Assembly: GCF_028656935.1 (NCBI RefSeq)
Contig: NZ_JAMDGZ010000048.1
Location: 62,001 to 126,000, forward strand
Origin: Pseudomonas rubra
GTDB taxonomy: Bacteria; Pseudomonadota; Gammaproteobacteria; Pseudomonadales; Pseudomonadaceae
Reading direction: 5' to 3'
DNA length: 64,000 nucleotides
Below the pieces are notes generated by a model that did no database searches, was not told the origin of the DNA, and saw only the letters and a list, made by a program, of their open reading frames with translations. This document shows, piece by piece, positions 8,406 through 17,304 of the stretch (position 1 is its first letter; each line of letters opens with the position of its first letter). Position numbers and translations under genes: made by a program.

Positions 8406-9278
8406 ATGCAATATCAGATCAGCCACGCCGACCTTTCCCTGGTGCTTGCACTGGTCCGCGGCCGCTCCCTGGCCAAGGCCGCCGAGCTGCTGAAGGTCGA
8501 TGTATCGACTGTTTTTCGTTCGATCCGGCGCATGGAAGCCGCCCTGGGTACCGCCTTGTTCGTCAAAAGCCGCAAGGGTTACATCCCCACCGGCACCGCC
8601 CAGGCCCTGGCCGAGCAGGCCGAGCGCGCCGAGCAGGCGCTGGATGCCGCGAGGGTAGCGTTGGAGCACGGTGAGCAGGTGGTCAGCGGTACGGTGCGCC
8701 TGACCTGTACCGACGCGGTGCTGCACAGCCTGCTGCTGCCGGCGCTGGCCGAATTCATGCCGGCCTACCCTGCGTTGTCGCTGGAACTGGCGACCTCCAA
8801 CACCTTCGCCAACCTCAGCCGACGGGATGCCGACCTGGCCCTGCGCCTGACCAACACTCCGCCGGAACACCTGGTCGGACGTTGCCTGGGGGCGGCGTCC
8901 TACGTGATTTGCGGGCGCGAGGAGTTTCGTGAAAGGCTCAAGGAGCCCAGCCTGCCTTGGATCGCCCCGGATGACACCATGCAGGATCACCCCACAGTGG
9001 TCTGGCGCAGCGAGCACCTGCCAGGGGTGACGCCGCGCTACCGCTGCAGCAGCATCTCCGCCATCGCCCAACTGGTGACCGCCGGGCTCGGCGTGGCCGC
9101 CCTGCCCGACTACATGGCCCACGACTTGCCCGACGTCGGCCCCCTCAGCGATGCCTTGCCCGGCTGCGACACCGAACTGTGGCTGCTGACTCGCCCGGAT
9201 TGCCGGGCATTGCGCTCGGTGCAGACGCTGTTTGATGAGTTGACCCCGCGCCTGCGTGATGCCCTCGGACGCCGGTAA
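8406..9278 (+). CDS. LysR-type transcriptional regulator, divergent from puuA
   Basis: A 290-residue LysR regulator. The N-terminal winged helix-turn-helix is visible in LVLALVRGRSLAKAAELLKV and FRSIRRMEAALGTALF, and the remainder is the type 2 periplasmic-binding-fold effector domain. The start at 8406 (MQYQISHADL) matches the normal LysR N-terminus; upstream in-frame codons from 8355 overlap the promoter. Divergence from the polyamine ligase operon suggests it controls that operon and itself. The ligand is unknown. Confidence 0.9.
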   Translation: MQYQISHADLSLVLALVRGRSLAKAAELLKVDVSTVFRSIRRMEAALGTALFVKSRKGYIPTGTAQALAEQAERAEQALDAARVALEHGEQVVSGTVRLTCTDAVLHSLLLPALAEFMPAYPALSLELATSNTFANLSRRDADLALRLTNTPPEHLVGRCLGAASYVICGREEFRERLKEPSLPWIAPDDTMQDHPTVVWRSEHLPGVTPRYRCSSISAIAQLVTAGLGVAALPDYMAHDLPDVGPLSDALPGCDTELWLLTRPDCRALRSVQTLFDELTPRLRDALGRR

Positions 9279-9438
9279 AAGACAAGACAGTTGTGCTAGA
9301 GCCCTGCAAATAGGTATCGTCGAGGTATCAAGGGCTCGAAGTGAAATCAACGCTTCCCTAAAGGCTGGTGATTTTTTAAACTATCGAGTCCGCTCGCCCA
9401 TTCGGGCTGAACACCGCATTTGCTACTTGAGGAAGACC

Positions 9439-9705
9439 ATGGCCCGCGTAACCGTTGAAGACTGCCTAGAACACGTGGATAACCGTTTTGAACTGGTCAT
9501 GCTCTCCACCAAGCGTGCCCGTCAACTGGCCACCGGCGGCAAAGAGCCGAAAGTGGCATGGGAAAACGACAAGCCTACCGTCGTTGCCCTGCGTGAAATC
9601 GCTGAAGGGATCTGCACCCCTGAGTTCATGGCAGCAGAATCCATTGTTCACGCCGAGCCTGCTTTTGCATTCGGTAGTGAGGAAGAGGCCAACGAGGCCG
9701 TCTAA
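9439..9705 (+). CDS. rpoZ: RNA polymerase omega subunit
   Basis: An 88-residue protein starting MARVTVEDCLEHVDNRF, with the conserved omega motif around LVMLSTKRARQLATGG and VVALREIAEG. It assists assembly of the beta-prime subunit and forms part of a ppGpp-binding site. An AGGAAG ribosome site precedes the ATG. It is followed 60 bases later by spoT, the usual gammaproteobacterial order. Confidence 0.97.
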   Translation: MARVTVEDCLEHVDNRFELVMLSTKRARQLATGGKEPKVAWENDKPTVVALREIAEGICTPEFMAAESIVHAEPAFAFGSEEEANEAV

Positions 9706-9765
9706 GCCTATGCCTGGTCGACGTAGTACGGCGCAGGTCCCCTTTCCTCGGCAGGAGGTAATCCT

Positions 9766-11874
9766 GTGCCGAGCATAGACGCCCTCGCCGATCGCTTGTC
9801 GACCTACCTCGGCGCCGACCAGGTCAACCTGGTGCGCCGGGCGTATTTCTACGCCGAACAAGCCCACGACGGCCAGCGCCGTCGCAGCGGCGAAGCCTAC
9901 GTCACGCATCCGCTGGCGGTGGCAAGCATCCTTGCCGACATGCACATGGACCATCAGAGCCTGATGGCGGCCATGCTCCATGACGTGATCGAAGACACCG
10001 GCATCGCCAAGGAAGCGCTCAGCTCGCAATTTGGCGAAACCGTGGCCGAACTGGTCGACGGCGTCAGCAAGCTGACCCAGATGAACTTCGAGACCAAGGC
10101 TGAGGCCCAGGCGGAAAACTTCCAGAAAATGGCCATGGCCATGGCCCGGGACATCCGCGTGATCCTGGTCAAGCTGGCCGACCGCCTGCACAACATGCGC
10201 ACCCTTGAAGTGCTCTCCGGGGAAAAACGCCGGCGCATCGCCAAAGAGACCCTGGAAATCTACGCACCCATCGCCAACCGCCTGGGCATGCACAGCGTGC
10301 GCGTAGAGTTCGAAGACCTGGGCTTCAAGGCCATGCACCCGATGCGCTCGGCGCGCATCTACCAGGCGGTCAAGCGCGCCCGCGGCAACCGCAAGGAAAT
10401 CGTCAACAAGATCGAAGAGTCGCTGGCCCACTGCCTGGCGGTCGACGGTATCGAAGGCGAAGTCAGCGGCCGGCAGAAGCACCTCTATGGCATCTACAAG
10501 AAAATGCGCGGCAAGCGCCGGGCCTTCAACGAGATCATGGACGTCTACGCGTTCCGTATCATCGTCGACAAGGTCGACACCTGCTACCGCGTGCTCGGCG
10601 CCGTGCACAACCTCTACAAACCGCTGCCGGGGCGCTTCAAGGATTACATCGCGATCCCCAAGGCCAACGGCTACCAGTCGCTGCATACCACGCTGTTCGG
10701 CATGCACGGGGTGCCCATCGAGATCCAGATCCGCACCCGCGAAATGGAAGAGATGGCCAACAACGGTATCGCCGCTCACTGGCTGTACAAGTCCAGCGAC
10801 GACGAGCAGCCCAAGGGCACCCATGCCCGCGCGCGCCAGTGGGTTAAAGGCGTGCTGGAAATGCAGCAACGTGCTGGCAACTCCCTCGAATTCATCGAAA
10901 GCGTGAAGATCGACCTGTTCCCGGACGAGGTCTACGTGTTCACGCCCAAGGGCCGGATCATGGAGCTGCCCAAAGGCTCCACGGCGGTCGACTTCGCATA
11001 CGCGGTACACACCGACGTCGGCAACAGCTGCATCGCTTGCCGCATCAACCGCCGCCTGGCACCGCTGTCAGAACCCCTGCAAAGCGGCTCGACAGTCGAG
11101 ATCGTCAGCGCCCCGGGCGCACGCCCCAACCCGGCGTGGCTCAACTTCGTGGTCACCGGCAAGGCCCGTACGCACATCCGCCATGCGCTCAAGCTGCAGC
11201 GCCGCTCGGAATCCATCAGCCTTGGCGAGCGCCTGCTGAACAAGGTCCTCAACGGTTTCGACAGCGCCCTGGACAAGATCCCCCAGGAACGCATCCAGGC
11301 CATGCTCGGCGAATACCGCCTGGAGCTGATCGAAGACCTGCTCGAAGACATCGGCCTGGGCAACCGCATGGCCTATGTGGTGGCTCGCCGCCTGTTGTCC
11401 ACCGAAGGCGAGCAACTGCCAAGCCCGGAAAGCCCGCTGGCGATCCGCGGCACCGAAGGCCTGGTATTGAGTTACGCCAAATGCTGCACGCCGATCCCGG
11501 GCGACCCGATTGTCGGCCACCTGTCGGCGGGCAAAGGCATGGTCGTGCACCTGGAGAACTGCCGCAACATCAGCGAAATTCGCCACAACCCGGAAAAGTG
11601 TATCCAACTGTCCTGGGCCAAGGATGTCACTGGCGAGTTCAATGTAGAACTGCGCGTCGAGCTGGAGCACCAGCGCGGCCTGATCGCCCTGCTGGCCAGC
11701 AGCGTCAACGCCGCCGACGGCAATATCGAGAAGATCAGCATGGACGAACGCGATGGTCGCATCAGCGTGGTCCAACTGGTGGTCAGCGTGCACGACCGCG
11801 TGCACCTGGCACGCGTGATCAAAAAACTGCGCGCCCTGACCGGGGTGATCCGAATCACCCGCATGCGTGCGTAG
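9766..11874 (+). CDS. spoT: Bifunctional (p)ppGpp synthetase/hydrolase SpoT
   Basis: A 702-residue stringent-response enzyme. The order is an HD hydrolase domain (HPLAVASILADMH, LHDVIEDT), the synthetase domain (GRQKHLYGIYKKM, YRVLGAVH, YIAIPKANGYQSLHT), a TGS domain (DEVYVFTPKGRIMELPKG), a helical/zinc-finger-like part with YAKCCTPIPGD, and a C-terminal ACT domain. The start is GTG at 9766, with a strong AGGAGG ribosome site eight bases upstream. The HD motif is intact, consistent with hydrolase activity. It follows rpoZ and precedes a RidA gene. Confidence 0.97.
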   Translation: MPSIDALADRLSTYLGADQVNLVRRAYFYAEQAHDGQRRRSGEAYVTHPLAVASILADMHMDHQSLMAAMLHDVIEDTGIAKEALSSQFGETVAELVDGVSKLTQMNFETKAEAQAENFQKMAMAMARDIRVILVKLADRLHNMRTLEVLSGEKRRRIAKETLEIYAPIANRLGMHSVRVEFEDLGFKAMHPMRSARIYQAVKRARGNRKEIVNKIEESLAHCLAVDGIEGEVSGRQKHLYGIYKKMRGKRRAFNEIMDVYAFRIIVDKVDTCYRVLGAVHNLYKPLPGRFKDYIAIPKANGYQSLHTTLFGMHGVPIEIQIRTREMEEMANNGIAAHWLYKSSDDEQPKGTHARARQWVKGVLEMQQRAGNSLEFIESVKIDLFPDEVYVFTPKGRIMELPKGSTAVDFAYAVHTDVGNSCIACRINRRLAPLSEPLQSGSTVEIVSAPGARPNPAWLNFVVTGKARTHIRHALKLQRRSESISLGERLLNKVLNGFDSALDKIPQERIQAMLGEYRLELIEDLLEDIGLGNRMAYVVARRLLSTEGEQLPSPESPLAIRGTEGLVLSYAKCCTPIPGDPIVGHLSAGKGMVVHLENCRNISEIRHNPEKCIQLSWAKDVTGEFNVELRVELEHQRGLIALLASSVNAADGNIEKISMDERDGRISVVQLVVSVHDRVHLARVIKKLRALTGVIRITRMRA

Positions 11875-11897
11875 CCCAATAACAGCAAGGAGTCATC

Positions 11898-12278
11898 ATG
11901 ACCAAGACCGTCATCACCAGTGACAAGGCCCCAGCCGCCATCGGCACTTACTCCCAGGCGATCAAGGCCGGCAACACGGTGTACATGTCCGGGCAGATCC
12001 CACTGGACCCGAAAACCATGGAACTGGTCGAAGGCTTCGAAGCCCAGACCGTCCAGGTCTTCGAAAACCTCAAGGCCGTTGCCGAAGCCGCTGGCGGTTC
12101 GTTCAAGGACATCGTCAAGCTGAACATCTTCCTCACCGACCTGAGCCACTTCGCCAAGGTCAACGAGATCATGGGCAAGTACTTCGAACAGCCGTACCCA
12201 GCCCGCGCCGCCATTGGCGTTGCAGCTCTGCCGAAGGGCTCGCAAGTTGAAATGGATGCCATCCTGGTCATCGAGTAA
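11898..12278 (+). CDS. RidA family reactive-intermediate deaminase
   Basis: A 126-residue YjgF/YER057c/UK114 protein. It has the family's N-terminal IGTYSQAIKAGNTVYMSGQIPLD-like segment and the C-terminal PYPARAAIGVAALPKGS, including the arginine that contacts the substrate carboxylate. RidA hydrolyses enamine/imine intermediates released by PLP enzymes. An AAGGAG site is properly spaced. The position immediately after spoT is the usual one in Pseudomonas. Confidence 0.95.
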   Translation: MTKTVITSDKAPAAIGTYSQAIKAGNTVYMSGQIPLDPKTMELVEGFEAQTVQVFENLKAVAEAAGGSFKDIVKLNIFLTDLSHFAKVNEIMGKYFEQPYPARAAIGVAALPKGSQVEMDAILVIE

Positions 12279-12285
12279 CACCCCC

Positions 12286-12311
12286 GAAGGCACGCCTGCA
12301 GGCGTGCCTTC
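12286..12311 (+). terminator. Hairpin after the RidA gene
   Basis: A perfect 11-bp stem, GAAGGCACGCC and GGCGTGCCTTC, closes a TGCA loop directly after the RidA stop. There is only a weak pyrimidine tract after it, so it may be a terminator or an RNA-stabilising hairpin before the lipoprotein gene. Confidence 0.55.
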
Positions 12312-12338
12312 TCCCCCGCCCCTGCAAGGACCCCCGTC

Positions 12339-13076
12339 ATGCGCTACGCGCTCGCCCTGTCGCTGCTCGCCACCCTGTTGAGCGGCTGCGCCAGCCACAG
12401 CCCGGAAGATCTCAACGGCACCTGGATCAACCAGAACGCCATCGACGCCGCCGCCAAAGGCTCAAACCTGCGCCAGGCCCTGCTCGCCAATGGCCCGAAC
12501 CTGGAATGGAAGGTCAACATCGCAGCTGGCCAGGCGACCTTCAGCAACGGTTTCGAGGCCGGTGACGGCAAGCTCAAGGCGCTCAAGGACAACCAGTGGG
12601 AAGTGGATTTCTACGGGAACTACGTCGAGACCCTGAGCCTGGACGGCGACGAGTTGGTTCAGGCCGCGAACGAAGCCAATGGCCAGCAGAGCTTCCAGCG
12701 CGCCGAAACTCCGGCACCGGTCGACACCCCTGCCGGCACCACCTTTGAGACTGCGCTTTACAGTGCCTACCTGGCTGGCGACTGGAAAATCGCTGAAGGC
12801 CCGGGCCAGGGCGCGGTAGTCCATTTTCGCGCAAACGGCAGCCTCGACGGCCTGCCCGGCCTGGATCGCTACGCCCTGTGCCTGGCTGGCGACTGCGCCG
12901 CCATGAGCGGTGAGTACGACAGCCTGTGGCTGGAGCGCAACCAGCAAGGCAACCCGTGGATCTTCAAGCGTGATGGTAAACAGCTGGAAATCTTCCAGGC
13001 CATCAACCAGGCCCAGGCCGACGAGATGCCGGATTTGCATCCTGGCACTCGCCGCTGGCTGCTTGAGCGTCAGTAA
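12339..13076 (+). CDS. Hypothetical lipoprotein
   Basis: A 245-residue protein with a lipoprotein signal peptide: MRYALALSLLATLLSGCAS has a charged start, a hydrophobic core and an LSGC lipobox. The mature part includes two similar halves, each with a small-protein fold hint of the type GTWINQN and GDWKIAEG. No enzymatic motif was recognised. AAGGA precedes the ATG. It is convergent with the SDR gene and probably monocistronic. Confidence 0.8.
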   Translation: MRYALALSLLATLLSGCASHSPEDLNGTWINQNAIDAAAKGSNLRQALLANGPNLEWKVNIAAGQATFSNGFEAGDGKLKALKDNQWEVDFYGNYVETLSLDGDELVQAANEANGQQSFQRAETPAPVDTPAGTTFETALYSAYLAGDWKIAEGPGQGAVVHFRANGSLDGLPGLDRYALCLAGDCAAMSGEYDSLWLERNQQGNPWIFKRDGKQLEIFQAINQAQADEMPDLHPGTRRWLLERQ

Positions 13077-13079
13077 CGG

Positions 13080-13937
13080 CTAATTGCTGCCGGCAAGGAT
13101 GGCTGCATAGCCTTCCTTGTAGCTTGGGTACTGTGGCACCCAGCCCAGTGCCCGGGCCCGGGCGTTGCTGCAACGCTTGCTGCCGGTGCGCCGCACCCGC
13201 TCCTGCTCCGACCACTGGGTAACGCCCATGTACTCGCGCAGCCAGGCGACCACGTCAAAAAGAGGTGCCGGCGCATCATCGACGCCGATGTAACAATTCT
13301 CCAGCGCCTTGCCCTGAAGATCGGCCTTGAGCAGAAAGGCCAACAGCCCGGCGGCGTCTTCGGCGTGAATACGGTTGCCGTACAGCGGTGGCTCTTCAGT
13401 CACCCGGTAACCCTGGCGGACCTGGCTGAGCAGCCATTCGCGACCCGGGCCATAGATACCGGTGAGACGCACGACGGTGCTGGGAATACCACTGGCCAGG
13501 GCCAGTTGCTCGGCTTCGAGCATGACCGTGCCCGAATAACCTTCAGGCTCCACCGCAGCGCCCTCGTCAATCCACTCGCCATTCTTCTGCGCATACACGC
13601 TGCTGCTGGAAACAAACAACAAGCGCCGCGGCGTTTGCCGGCGCTCAGCCAGCCAGCTCAGCACAGTGCGCAGGCCCTCGACATACGCGGCCTGATAACC
13701 AGCCTCGTCGTGCTGGCTTGCCGCCACGCAGTAGATCAGGTAATCCGGAGCGTCAACCGGCCAGGCGTCCGGGCAGCGCTTATCATTGAGGTCAGCCGCG
13801 ATCGCCACCACCCCTTCTGGCAGTTGTCCAACACTGCGGCGCAAGCCACTCACCGGCCAACCCGAGGCCAGCAATTGCTTGGCCAGACGGCCACCGACAT
13901 CGCCACAACCGACGATCAGAACTGAAGGCGCAGACAT
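13080..13937 (-). CDS. NAD(P)-dependent SDR/epimerase-like protein (YeeZ type)
   Basis: A 285-residue extended short-chain dehydrogenase relative. The N-terminal dinucleotide-binding motif is VLIVGCGDVGGRLAKQL, with glycines spaced as GxGxxG. The FVSSSSVYAQKNGEW segment carries the strand-5 serines and tyrosine, and RLTGIYGPGR is a typical epimerase motif. The start at 13937 (MSAPSVLIVG) is preferred over an in-frame start five codons upstream. Substrate unknown. The stop lies 3 bases from the convergent lipoprotein stop. Confidence 0.85.
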   Translation of the reverse strand: MSAPSVLIVGCGDVGGRLAKQLLASGWPVSGLRRSVGQLPEGVVAIAADLNDKRCPDAWPVDAPDYLIYCVAASQHDEAGYQAAYVEGLRTVLSWLAERRQTPRRLLFVSSSSVYAQKNGEWIDEGAAVEPEGYSGTVMLEAEQLALASGIPSTVVRLTGIYGPGREWLLSQVRQGYRVTEEPPLYGNRIHAEDAAGLLAFLLKADLQGKALENCYIGVDDAPAPLFDVVAWLREYMGVTQWSEQERVRRTGSKRCSNARARALGWVPQYPSYKEGYAAILAGSN

Positions 13938-14132
13938 CTCGAAACTCCGCAAATCAAAGGCCCAGCCTATCTAAATAAATCGATAGGCGGCTAGCTATGG
14001 TGGAAAAAAAGTAACTTTATTACTTCTGCTAACAAGAATTACTTGCAATAATGGCCACCCAATTTTGTTCTCGGCCTGTCTCGAGGCCTGGAAGGACAAC
14101 CACCTCTTTCTTCTTCATCAGGTCAGGCCAGC

Positions 14133-15122
14133 ATGACACGCATTCAACCCTCCGCTTCGCCAACCATGTCGCGCGCATGGCGCGCCATTGCCGCGCTGAT
14201 GTTCAGCCTGGTGCTGGCACCCGCCGCCCTGGCCGATGAGCCGAGCACCGCTGCCACCCCTCCAGCCGCCGCTGTCGCCCCTGCCCCAGTGGGCGCCGAG
14301 CAGGCCGCAGCGCCGACCGATCCGGCTGCCGCCCCTGCCGCTGCGCCAATCGATGGCCAGGTCGCCAACCCGGCTGACGAGAGCGTTGAGGCACTGGTTG
14401 AAGACACCAGCCTGGGCATGGCTCACGACCTGTCGCCTTGGGGCATGTACAAGAACGCCGACATCGTGGTGAAGATCGTCATGATCGGTCTGGCCATTGC
14501 CTCGATCATCACCTGGACCATCTGGATCGCCAAAGGCTTCGAGCTGCTGGGTGCCAAGCGTCGTCTGCGTGGTGAGATCGCCGCCCTCAAGCGCGCCACC
14601 ACCCTCAAGGAAGCCAGCGACAGCGCCAACAAAGAAGGCACCCTGGCCCATATCCTGGTCCACGATGCCTTGGATGAGATGCGCCTGTCGGCCAATGCCC
14701 GCGAGAAAGAAGGTATCAAGGAACGCGTCAGCTTCCGCCTCGAGCGCCTGGTAGCCGCCAGCGGCCGCAATATGAGCAGCGGCACCGGCGTGCTGGCAAC
14801 CATCGGTTCGACCGCTCCGTTCGTCGGTCTGTTCGGTACCGTGTGGGGCATCATGAACAGCTTCATCGGCATCGCCAAAACCCAGACCACCAACCTCGCC
14901 GTGGTTGCCCCGGGTATCGCTGAAGCCTTGCTGGCCACTGCCCTGGGCCTGGTTGCAGCTATTCCAGCGGTGGTTATCTACAACGTTTTCGCCCGCTCCA
15001 TCGCAGGTTACAAAGCGCAGGTCTCTGATGCCTCGGCCGAGGTCCTGCTGCTGGTCAGCCGCGACCTGGACCACCAGCCAGGTGATCGCGCCGCTACCCC
15101 TCATATGGTCAAAGTGGGCTAA
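14133..15122 (+). CDS. exbB: TonB-system energy transducer ExbB
   Basis: A 329-residue inner-membrane subunit with ExbD of the proton-driven motor that energises TonB. A cleavable-looking signal (MFSLVLAPAALA) and an alanine/proline-rich segment to about residue 85 precede the conserved core: a first membrane helix near IVKIVMIGLAIASIITWTIW, a large cytoplasmic loop and two C-terminal helices (TGVLATIGSTAPFVGLFGTV and a second ending in IPAVVIYNVFA). The extended N-terminus is normal for Pseudomonas ExbB. The AT-rich upstream region may contain the promoter; I could not assign a convincing Fur box. exbD follows after 3 bases. Confidence 0.95.
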   Translation: MTRIQPSASPTMSRAWRAIAALMFSLVLAPAALADEPSTAATPPAAAVAPAPVGAEQAAAPTDPAAAPAAAPIDGQVANPADESVEALVEDTSLGMAHDLSPWGMYKNADIVVKIVMIGLAIASIITWTIWIAKGFELLGAKRRLRGEIAALKRATTLKEASDSANKEGTLAHILVHDALDEMRLSANAREKEGIKERVSFRLERLVAASGRNMSSGTGVLATIGSTAPFVGLFGTVWGIMNSFIGIAKTQTTNLAVVAPGIAEALLATALGLVAAIPAVVIYNVFARSIAGYKAQVSDASAEVLLLVSRDLDHQPGDRAATPHMVKVG

Positions 15123-15125
15123 GCC

Positions 15126-15551
15126 ATGGGCCTGCATCTGAAGGAAGGTGGCGACGACCTCGCCGAAAACCACGAAATCAACGTGACGCCGTTCATTGAC
15201 GTCATGTTGGTCCTGCTGATCATCTTCATGGTGGCAGCGCCGCTGGCAACCGTCGACATCAAGGTCGACCTGCCAGCCTCGACCGCGAAACCTGCGCCCA
15301 GGCCCGAGAAACCGGTGTTCCTCAGCGTCAAGGCGGACCAGAACCTGTACGTCGGCGAAGAGCAGGTCCAACGTGACCAGCTCGGCGCCATTCTCGACGC
15401 CAAGACCAAGGGCGACAAGGACACCACGATCTTCTTCCAGGCTGACAAAGGCGTGGATTACGGCGATCTGATGGAAGTCATGAACACGCTGCGCGCGGCC
15501 GGTTACCTGAAAGTCGGTCTGGTCGGCCTTGAGACGGCAGCCAAGAAATGA
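15126..15551 (+). CDS. exbD: TonB-system protein ExbD
   Basis: A 141-residue protein with a short cytoplasmic N-terminus and a single membrane helix beginning INVTPFIDVMLVLLIIFMV, whose aspartate is the proton-channel residue of the ExbD/TolR family. The periplasmic domain follows. It is 3 bases after exbB and overlaps tonB by 4 bases (ATGA), showing a tightly coupled exbB-exbD-tonB operon. Confidence 0.96.
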   Translation: MGLHLKEGGDDLAENHEINVTPFIDVMLVLLIIFMVAAPLATVDIKVDLPASTAKPAPRPEKPVFLSVKADQNLYVGEEQVQRDQLGAILDAKTKGDKDTTIFFQADKGVDYGDLMEVMNTLRAAGYLKVGLVGLETAAKK

Positions 15552-16282
15552 TCAAGACGCGGCATAAGCTGGCGCGTTACAGCAGTAGTCTGGCGATTGT
15601 GCTGGGTATCCATGCCGTTGCCGTGTTGCTGACGCTCAATTGGTCGGTGCCCCAAGCGATCGAACTGCCGCCTGCGGCAATGATGATCGAAATGGCGCCG
15701 ATGCCCGTACCGGCACCGCCACCTCCACCCAAGGTGGTCACCCCACCCCAGCCACCGGCACCGGTTGAAGAACTGCCGCTGCCGAAGCTGGCCGAGGCGC
15801 CGAAACCTAAAATTGCCATTGCCAAACAGGAAAAACCAAAAGCCAAACCGCAGCCGCCCAAGCCTGAGAAGAAGCCTGAGCCGCAGGAGAAGCCGTCTGA
15901 CGAGGAAGTGGCCGATACCCCACCAAGCACCGCGCCAGCGCAGAAATCGGCCGCCCCGGCGCCGAGCATCGCCACCAACAGTAATGCCCTGCCGACCTGG
16001 CAGAGCGACCTGCTGCGTCACCTGGCGAAGTACAAGCGCTACCCGGAAAACGCTCGACGCATGCGTATGGAAGGCATCAACCGCCTGCGCTTCGTGGTCG
16101 ATGGCGAGGGCAAGATCCTCTCCTACGCCCTGGCGGGTGGATCGGGTAGCGCGGCACTGGATCGGGCGACTCTGGAGATGATCCGTCGCGCGCAACCGGT
16201 TCCAAAGCCGCCCAAGGAACTGCTCAACAACGGCAGCATTGAAGTGATTGCGCCTTTCGTCTACTCGCTGGACAAACGCTAA
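15548..16282 (+). CDS. tonB: Energy-transducing protein TonB
   Basis: A 244-residue TonB. An N-terminal membrane anchor (residues about 10-32) carries a histidine in the IVLGIHAVAVLLTL stretch. A long Pro/Lys/Glu-rich periplasm-spanning region follows (many PPP, KPKP and EKKPEP runs). The C-terminal domain has the YPENARRMRMEG motif and a GSAALDRATLEMIRRA helix, typical of TonB contact domains. It connects the inner-membrane motor with outer-membrane receptors for siderophores and other ligands. Confidence 0.95.
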   Translation: MIKTRHKLARYSSSLAIVLGIHAVAVLLTLNWSVPQAIELPPAAMMIEMAPMPVPAPPPPPKVVTPPQPPAPVEELPLPKLAEAPKPKIAIAKQEKPKAKPQPPKPEKKPEPQEKPSDEEVADTPPSTAPAQKSAAPAPSIATNSNALPTWQSDLLRHLAKYKRYPENARRMRMEGINRLRFVVDGEGKILSYALAGGSGSAALDRATLEMIRRAQPVPKPPKELLNNGSIEVIAPFVYSLDKR

Positions 16283-16314
16283 CGCTTTGTTTCTGTCACA
16301 AACGAGCAAGTCTG

Positions 16315-16377
16315 ATAACGTGCGTCTATCGATTGCAGCCGCTATGCTGGGGCCGCAACTTCATGGACGCACGTTAT
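16315..16377. promoter_or_regulatory. 12-bp inverted repeat flanking the oxyR upstream region
   Basis: ATAACGTGCGTC at 16315-16326 is exactly repeated in inverse as GACGCACGTTAT at 16366-16377. The second arm runs into the oxyR ATG at 16376. The arms lie 39 bases apart. It may be a pair of protein-binding half-sites around the promoter or, if both are transcribed, a hairpin that hides the start codon. Confidence 0.4.
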
Positions 16378-17296
16378 GACCCTCACAGAATTGCGCTACA
16401 TCGTCACCCTCGCCCAGGAACAGCACTTCGGCCATGCCGCCGAGCGCTGCCACGTCAGCCAGCCGACCCTGTCGGTCGGTGTGAAGAAGCTTGAGGACGA
16501 GCTGGGTGTACTGATCTTCGAGCGCAGCAAAAGCGCGGTACGCCTGACCCCGGTCGGCGAAGGAATCGTTGCCCAGGCGCAAAAGGTTCTCGAACAGGCC
16601 CAAGGCATTCGCGAGCTGGCCCAGGCCGGCAAGAACCAGCTGACCGCCCCGCTGAAAGTCGGCGCGATCTACACCGTCGGCCCTTACCTGTTCCCGCACC
16701 TGATCCCGCAACTGCACCGGGTTGCCCCGCAGATGCCGTTGTACATCGAAGAGAACTTCACTCACATCCTGCGCGACAAGCTGCGCAACGGCGAGCTGGA
16801 TGCAGTGATCATCGCCCTGCCATTCAACGAAGCCGATGTGCTGACCCTGCCGCTGTACGACGAGCCGTTCTACGTGCTGATGCCCAGCGAGCATCCATGG
16901 ACCCAGAAAGCGACCATCGACGCCGGTCTGCTCAATGACAAGAGCCTGCTGCTGCTCGGCGAAGGCCACTGCTTCCGCGACCAGGTACTCGAAGCCTGTC
17001 CGACCCTGGCCAAAGGTAGCGATGGCGCCAAGCACACCACGGTCGAATCCAGCTCGCTGGAAACCATTCGGCATATGGTCGCGTCGGGCCTGGGCGTGTC
17101 GATCCTGCCTCTGTCTGCAGTGCACAGCCATCATTACGCCCCGGGCGTGATCGAAGTGCGTCCACTGAGCCCTCCGGCACCGTTCCGTACCGTGGCCATC
17201 GCTTGGCGCGCCAGCTTCCCGCGGCCCAAGGCGATCGAGATCCTCGCTGACTCGATCCGCCTATGCTCGGTCGCCAAACCCGCCGCGAGCCAGTAG
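16376..17296 (+). CDS. oxyR: Hydrogen peroxide-sensing regulator OxyR
   Basis: A 306-residue LysR-family regulator. The helix-turn-helix lies around HFGHAAERCHVSQPTLSVGVKKLE. The two redox cysteines are present at residues 199 and 208, in GEGHCFRDQVLEACP, matching the disulfide switch of E. coli OxyR. It activates peroxide-defence genes such as catalase and alkyl hydroperoxide reductase. It is 8 bases upstream of recG, a pairing known in Pseudomonas, so recG is probably cotranscribed. Confidence 0.96.
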   Translation: MTLTELRYIVTLAQEQHFGHAAERCHVSQPTLSVGVKKLEDELGVLIFERSKSAVRLTPVGEGIVAQAQKVLEQAQGIRELAQAGKNQLTAPLKVGAIYTVGPYLFPHLIPQLHRVAPQMPLYIEENFTHILRDKLRNGELDAVIIALPFNEADVLTLPLYDEPFYVLMPSEHPWTQKATIDAGLLNDKSLLLLGEGHCFRDQVLEACPTLAKGSDGAKHTTVESSSLETIRHMVASGLGVSILPLSAVHSHHYAPGVIEVRPLSPPAPFRTVAIAWRASFPRPKAIEILADSIRLCSVAKPAASQ

Positions 17297-17304
17297 GAAA
17301 GCGC

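Noticed and set aside
13981..14132. Fur box before exbB
   Set aside because: The region is AT-rich and exbB-exbD-tonB operons are often Fur controlled, but no 19-bp sequence close to the Fur consensus was found.
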